Origin: CAYZEZ01 sp964477295
Lineage (GTDB): Bacteria > Bacteroidota > Bacteroidia > Bacteroidales > SM23-62
Assembly: GCA_964477295.1 (NCBI GenBank)
Contig: CAYZEZ010000078.1
Span: 1 to 17,545 of the forward strand
Reading direction: 5' to 3'
Length of the DNA: 17,545 nucleotides
Numbering within the stretch: the first letter of the stretch is position 1; every line of letters begins with the position of its first letter. The position numbers and the translations under genes were made by a program. Shown here piece by piece: positions 14,092 to 17,545 of this stretch. Below the pieces are notes generated by a model. It saw only the letters and a program-made list of their open reading frames with translations. It did no database searches and had not been told where the DNA came from.

Positions 14092-14240
14092 GCATTGGCT
14101 TCGCCGAACTCAGGAACTCGTTTCCCCATAGCTTGCTGCGGGGTTAGCGTGCGTTATAAAAAATATATATAAAGGATCGATGATTCCTCGTCCCGAGCAA
14201 TCCCCCCCGAGTGCTCGGGGGGGCACGGCGGGGCGAGGAG
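14092..14240. repeat. Cluster of GC-rich palindromes with nested and alternative hairpins
   Basis: The 190-bp gap between the helicase and yjbQ genes holds three structures. CCCCATAGC-TT-GCTGCGGGG at 14124-14143 is a hairpin with two mismatches. TCCTCGTCCC at 14185-14194 pairs with GGGGCGAGGA at 14230-14239 (one G-U). Inside that, seven C plus GAG at 14202-14211 pairs perfectly with CTC plus seven G at 14214-14223. CCCGAGCA at 14192-14199 is also the exact complement of TGCTCGGG at 14212-14219, giving a competing fold. No T-tract follows, so it is not a classic terminator. It looks like an interspersed palindromic element. Confidence 0.75.
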
Positions 14241-14270
14241 AGTCAATGTGAAATTTAAATAGATAAAATT

Positions 14271-14687
14271 ATGAAATCCTACCGCAAAGAACTCTGGTTT
14301 GAAATCCGACAACGACGTCAGCTTATCAATATCACTCCTGAGGTAAATAACGCTCTTCAGGAATCAGGTGTTAAAGAAGGCTTAGCACTCATAAACGCGA
14401 TGCACATATCAGCAAGCGTATTCATTAATGACGATGAATCAGGACTGCACCACGACTTTGAAGTATGGCTCGAAAAACTCGCACCTGAAAAACCCTATTC
14501 CCAATACAAGCACAATGGCTTTGAAGATAATGCAGATGCCCATCTCAAACGCACGATCATGGGCCGGGAAGTAGTGGTAGCAGTTTCAGATGGAAAGCTC
14601 GATTTCGGTCCGTGGGAGCAAATCTTCTACGGCGAATTCGATGGTATGAGAAAAAAGCGGGTGCTGGTTAAAATAATCGGGGAATAG
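14271..14687 (+). CDS. yjbQ: YjbQ/UPF0047 family protein
   Basis: The 138-residue protein spans the whole family. ITPEVNNALQESGVKEGLALINAMHISASVFIND (19-52) contains the GlnB-like strand-helix core, with HISASV in place of the usual HTSA(A/S). NADAHLKRTIMGREVVVAVSDGKLDFGPWEQIFYGEFDG near the C terminus carries the conserved HLK, the GxLxxGxWQ motif (here PWEQ) and the final RVLVKIIGE strand. E. coli YjbQ has been reported to have a weak thiamine-phosphate synthase activity, but the physiological role is unsettled. The gene is isolated, preceded by the palindrome cluster and not evidently part of an operon. Confidence 0.9.
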   Translation: MKSYRKELWFEIRQRRQLINITPEVNNALQESGVKEGLALINAMHISASVFINDDESGLHHDFEVWLEKLAPEKPYSQYKHNGFEDNADAHLKRTIMGREVVVAVSDGKLDFGPWEQIFYGEFDGMRKKRVLVKIIGE

Positions 14688-14866
14688 CAAGCTCTGTAAA
14701 CAATTTTTAAAAGTTACTCAGATTGCCGGTTAACATCATTTTCTGGTTTATCCTCTTCAAACCTGAATACCCATGCATACGAACATGGAAGATGAGTATA
14801 CAGGTTCTCGGGGAACAGGATATTCAATCCCCACGATGAATTAAACCAACCAAGTTCAGCATGGTG

Positions 14867-16612
14867 CTATGCAATCCCGAGCTCATCTTTAATCTTTTCT
14901 ATTTTCTCAGTCAGCGCGGCAATAGACGATTCATAATCTTCGGGATGCTCCAATTTGCCTTTCACGCTGAAATAGAATTTTATCTTTGGTTCAGTACCGG
15001 AAGGCCGGATGGATATCTTGGATTGGTCTGCCGTAACATACTGCAATACATTGGATACGGGCAGACCCGTATTTTCTGTTTTCCCGGTAACTGTATCCAG
15101 CTTAACTTGTTTAAGGTAGTCATAAGTACAGGTCACATCCGAACCACCCAACTGTCCGGGAGGCTCATTCCTGAACCTCTCCATCATCGCTTTAATTTCC
15201 TCGGCGCCAGACTTGCCCTTTTTATAGATCGACATCAGGTTTTCATGATACAACCCAAATTCCTGGTTGATCCTGAGGAGCAGCTCATACAAAGACAAAC
15301 ACTGGCTTTCAGCCCATGCGGCAGTTTCAGCGATAAGCGCACAGGCCATAACTGCGTCCTTGTCCCGCACAAACTCACCCGACAAATAGCCATAGCTTTC
15401 TTCCCCCCCGCCAATGAATCTCATTTTTCCTTCCAGTTGACGAATGATGTCGGCAATGAATTTGAAACCGGTGAGCACATTATAAACTTTAACATTGTGT
15501 TTATTAGCTATATCCGCCAGCAATTCAGTGGTAACGATAGTTTTCACTATATATTCCTTCCCGGATAAGTTTCCTTTCTCTGACCACCTGCGAAGGAGAT
15601 AATAAATGAGCAATGCCCCGGTCTGGTTTCCGTTCAGCAAAACCAATTTCTTATTCAGGTCTCTTACTGCTATTCCTACCCTGTCGGCATCCGGATCGGT
15701 TGCCATCACCAGGTCTGCACCTACCTCTTCGGCTTTCTCCAACGCCATAGCCAGTGCAGCCGACTCTTCAGGATTTGGGGAAATAACCGTTGGAAAATTA
15801 CCATCCACCACATCCTGTTCCGGTACATGATAAATTTGTTTAAACCCAAATTTTTTAAGCGACATCGGGACCAGTTTTACTCCCGTTCCATGAATGGGAG
15901 TGTAGACAATCTTAATATTCGAATATTGCTTTACTATATCAGGGGATAACGACAATTCAGAAACTTTCTCAACATATATATCGTCGAAGGACGGATCAAT
16001 CATCTTTACCTTACTGCCATCTCCTTCAAAAAGGACCTCATCAATGCTTTTAATATTATTTACCTCATTGATGATATTCTTATCATGGGGACTGATTATT
16101 TGTCCCCCGTCTTCCCAGTACGCCTTGTATCCGTTATATTCTTTCGGATTGTGTGAGGCGGTGATGACCACCCCTCCCTGGCACTTGAAATAACGTATTG
16201 CGAACGACAACTGTGGTGTGGGCCGGAGATTATCAAAAAGGAAGGCCCTAATCCCGTTATGTGAAAATATAGCTGCAGTCGTCTCAGCATACAACCTGCT
16301 GTTGTTCCTGCAATCATGAGCAATGACCACACTTATCTCTTCCCGGTCCTTAAAACATTCCTTCATATAGTTGCACAATCCCTGGGTAGCCATGCCAACC
16401 GTATAAATATTCATCCTGTTGGTCCCGACTCCCATGATGCCCCTCAAACCACCTGTCCCGAATTCCAGGTTACGGTAAAATGATTCGATGAGCTCATTTT
16501 CGTTATGTTCAAGCATCTGCCTGATTGAATCTTTCGACTCATCATCGATATTGCTTTTAAGCCAGGCATTGGCCTTTTCTTTGACAGATTGAAGGATGGA
16601 TTCTTGTCCCAT
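14867..16612 (-). CDS. Alpha-D-phosphohexomutase (phosphoglucomutase/phosphomannomutase type)
   Basis: The 581-residue protein has all four active-site loops of the family: the phosphoserine loop TASHNP with Ser153; the magnesium loop DPDADR (306-311); the sugar-recognition loop GGGEESYGYL; and the phosphate-binding loop IRPSGTEPKIKFY near the C terminus. FGTGGLRGIMG (51-61) is typical of the long Bacteroidota/Firmicutes phosphoglucomutase-type enzymes (about 570-590 residues), rather than the roughly 450-residue phosphomannomutases. It interconverts hexose 1- and 6-phosphates, feeding glycogen and surface-sugar synthesis. Specificity for glucose or mannose cannot be fixed. It is separated from rfbD by about 130 bp and probably transcribed on its own. 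The frame stays open for 50 codons after the stop. Confidence 0.95.
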   Translation of the reverse strand: MGQESILQSVKEKANAWLKSNIDDESKDSIRQMLEHNENELIESFYRNLEFGTGGLRGIMGVGTNRMNIYTVGMATQGLCNYMKECFKDREEISVVIAHDCRNNSRLYAETTAAIFSHNGIRAFLFDNLRPTPQLSFAIRYFKCQGGVVITASHNPKEYNGYKAYWEDGGQIISPHDKNIINEVNNIKSIDEVLFEGDGSKVKMIDPSFDDIYVEKVSELSLSPDIVKQYSNIKIVYTPIHGTGVKLVPMSLKKFGFKQIYHVPEQDVVDGNFPTVISPNPEESAALAMALEKAEEVGADLVMATDPDADRVGIAVRDLNKKLVLLNGNQTGALLIYYLLRRWSEKGNLSGKEYIVKTIVTTELLADIANKHNVKVYNVLTGFKFIADIIRQLEGKMRFIGGGEESYGYLSGEFVRDKDAVMACALIAETAAWAESQCLSLYELLLRINQEFGLYHENLMSIYKKGKSGAEEIKAMMERFRNEPPGQLGGSDVTCTYDYLKQVKLDTVTGKTENTGLPVSNVLQYVTADQSKISIRPSGTEPKIKFYFSVKGKLEHPEDYESSIAALTEKIEKIKDELGIA

Positions 16613-16697
16613 AATTATTAAATATTACAAAGTTGCGAGTTACGAGTTAAGAAAAATTATTGTATCTAATTTGGCATTTAGTTATCAACCTTGCAAA

Positions 16698-16717
16698 CCG
16701 TTGGCTGAAGCCAATGG
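16698..16717. repeat. Short palindrome, REP-like
   Basis: CCGTTGGCT-GA-AGCCAATGG forms a 9-bp stem with one mismatch in the 128-bp gap between rfbD and the phosphohexomutase gene. It shares CCGTTGG and the following CCAATGGCAATTGA with the element at 10507-10545. No T-tract follows on either strand, so a terminator role is not supported. Confidence 0.5.
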
Positions 16718-16740
16718 CAATTGAACCTGGAACCAGCAAA

Positions 16741-17545
16741 CTAACCGCCGTTCTCCATTAGTTCATCACAGCATTTCTTAAGGCTGTGGGTCCAGTGCGG
16801 GATTTCTATATCCAGCCATGACTTAATCTTGTTCTGATTCAGGACACTATATAAAGGCCTTATGGCAGCCGTGGGATAATCTTTTGTCCCAATCGGTTCA
16901 ATCCTGCAGTCGAGTCCTGTGTAATCGATGATCTTACTTGCCATATCAAACCAGCTGCAAACACCTTCATTCGAATAGTGTAAAAGTTTATGGACAGGCG
17001 GTCCGGTCTGCTTTTTAATTATGACAATAACCACCTCTGCCAGATCAGCAGCAAAGGTTGGAGAGCCTGTCTGATCGTTTACAACTTTTATCACATCCCT
17101 CTCCTTCGCCAGCCTGATGATCGTCTTAACAAAGTTATTGCCAAATGATGAGTATAACCAGGAGGTCCTGATAACTATCCCGGTTTGCATCCCGTGTATA
17201 TATTCTTCTCCTGCATATTTGCTTTTACCATAAACGGACAACGGATTGGGTTTGTCTGTCTCCAGGTATGGCCTGTTTAAAGATCCATCAAAAACAAAAT
17301 CGGTAGAGAAATGGATGAGCTGAATATTCCTTTCCATGCATTCCCGGGCAATCAGCTGAACGGCTTTGAGGTTCAACTCATATGCTTTTTCTTCCTCTGT
17401 TTCAGCCTGGTCAACAGCGGTGTAAGCGGCACAATTAATGATATGATCCTGCGGATTTTTATCGAGGAATTTTTTTAATGCACCGGGATTTGTGATATCC
17501 AATTCTTCGATATCCGTAAAACAAAAATCTATCGCTGATTCTTTG
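16741..17545 (-). CDS. rfbD: dTDP-4-dehydrorhamnose reductase RfbD, 5'-partial
   Basis: The frame is open to the right edge of the window (KESAIDFCFTDIEELDITNP just inside it), so the N-terminal Rossmann glycine motif lies outside. What remains, about 268 residues, has IINCAAYTAVDQAE, the catalytic STDFVFDG strand, the YGKSK (YxxxK) active site, RTSWLYSSFGNNFVKTI and NDQTGSPTFAADLAE. These are the hallmarks of RfbD/RmlD, an NAD(P)H-dependent short-chain reductase that makes dTDP-L-rhamnose for surface polysaccharide. An internal ATT/TTG start near 17502 is unlikely because the family begins earlier with the NAD-binding loop. The other rhamnose genes are not visible in this window and may lie upstream. 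Confidence 0.93.
   Translation of the reverse strand, partial: KESAIDFCFTDIEELDITNPGALKKFLDKNPQDHIINCAAYTAVDQAETEEEKAYELNLKAVQLIARECMERNIQLIHFSTDFVFDGSLNRPYLETDKPNPLSVYGKSKYAGEEYIHGMQTGIVIRTSWLYSSFGNNFVKTIIRLAKERDVIKVVNDQTGSPTFAADLAEVVIVIIKKQTGPPVHKLLHYSNEGVCSWFDMASKIIDYTGLDCRIEPIGTKDYPTAAIRPLYSVLNQNKIKSWLDIEIPHWTHSLKKCCDELMENGG

Noticed and set aside
14861..15568. Long plus-strand open frame of 235 codons
   Set aside because: It lies wholly antisense to the phosphohexomutase, whose four active-site loops are intact; the antisense frame has no recognisable domain.
16630..16650. GCGAGTTACGAGTTA direct repeat upstream of the phosphohexomutase gene
   Set aside because: Only two short imperfect copies of a 7-mer; too little to call an operator or a repeat array.

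Overview
The window most likely comes from a Bacteroidota (Bacteroidales-type) genome, probably a metagenome-assembled contig, because it contains a 100-N assembly gap. The assignment rests on: the DUF3822-rsmD pair, characteristic of this phylum; a compact RecD-like helicase and a long phospho-sugar mutase of the types found there; the near absence of Shine-Dalgarno sequences; a TAnnTTTG-type promoter box; and interspersed short palindromes. Nothing here identifies a genus.

Region 1 (1-1200) is an eroded, repeat-rich edge. It holds the 3' part of a Spy/LTXXQ-like secreted protein ending in 36-bp tandem repeats interrupted by the gap. An orphan C-terminal fragment of an isoprenylcysteine methyltransferase-like gene is joined directly to the repeats. 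A minus-strand remnant of a PD40 (TolB-like propeller) gene follows.

Region 2 (1200-9663) is the most interesting part: seven closely spaced plus-strand genes. In order they are (i) a periplasmic PstS-like binding domain fused through one membrane helix to a GcvH-like lipoyl-fold domain, (ii) a Tat-exported HybA-like protein with four [4Fe-4S] clusters, (iii) a HybB/NrfD-type membrane subunit, (iv) a second membrane-anchored GcvH-like protein, (v) a sensor histidine kinase with a periplasmic CxxCH motif plus a second Cys/His cluster, (vi) an NtrC-type sigma-54 activator, and (vii) an archaemetzincin protease. A near-consensus sigma-54 promoter and a perfect 7-7-7 inverted repeat lie upstream, spaced like a promoter and its enhancer. 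I read genes i-iv as a membrane redox complex that has no hydrogenase or molybdoenzyme partner in this window. I read v-vi as its redox- or heme-responsive control. Both GcvH-like domains lack a lysine at the exact lipoylation position by hand alignment; the lysine is one residue later.

Region 3 (9800-12660) is minus-strand housekeeping: a GmhA-like SIS isomerase, rsmD, DUF3822 and a membrane-anchored hypothetical protein. Palindromic elements lie between gmhA and rsmD.

Region 4 (12660-17545) holds a divergent RecD-like helicase, a hairpin-rich intergenic stretch, a YjbQ-family gene, and on the minus strand a phosphoglucomutase/phosphomannomutase-type enzyme and the 5'-truncated rfbD (dTDP-4-dehydrorhamnose reductase). 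With the GmhA-like enzyme, these suggest cell-surface sugar metabolism, but they are not one operon.
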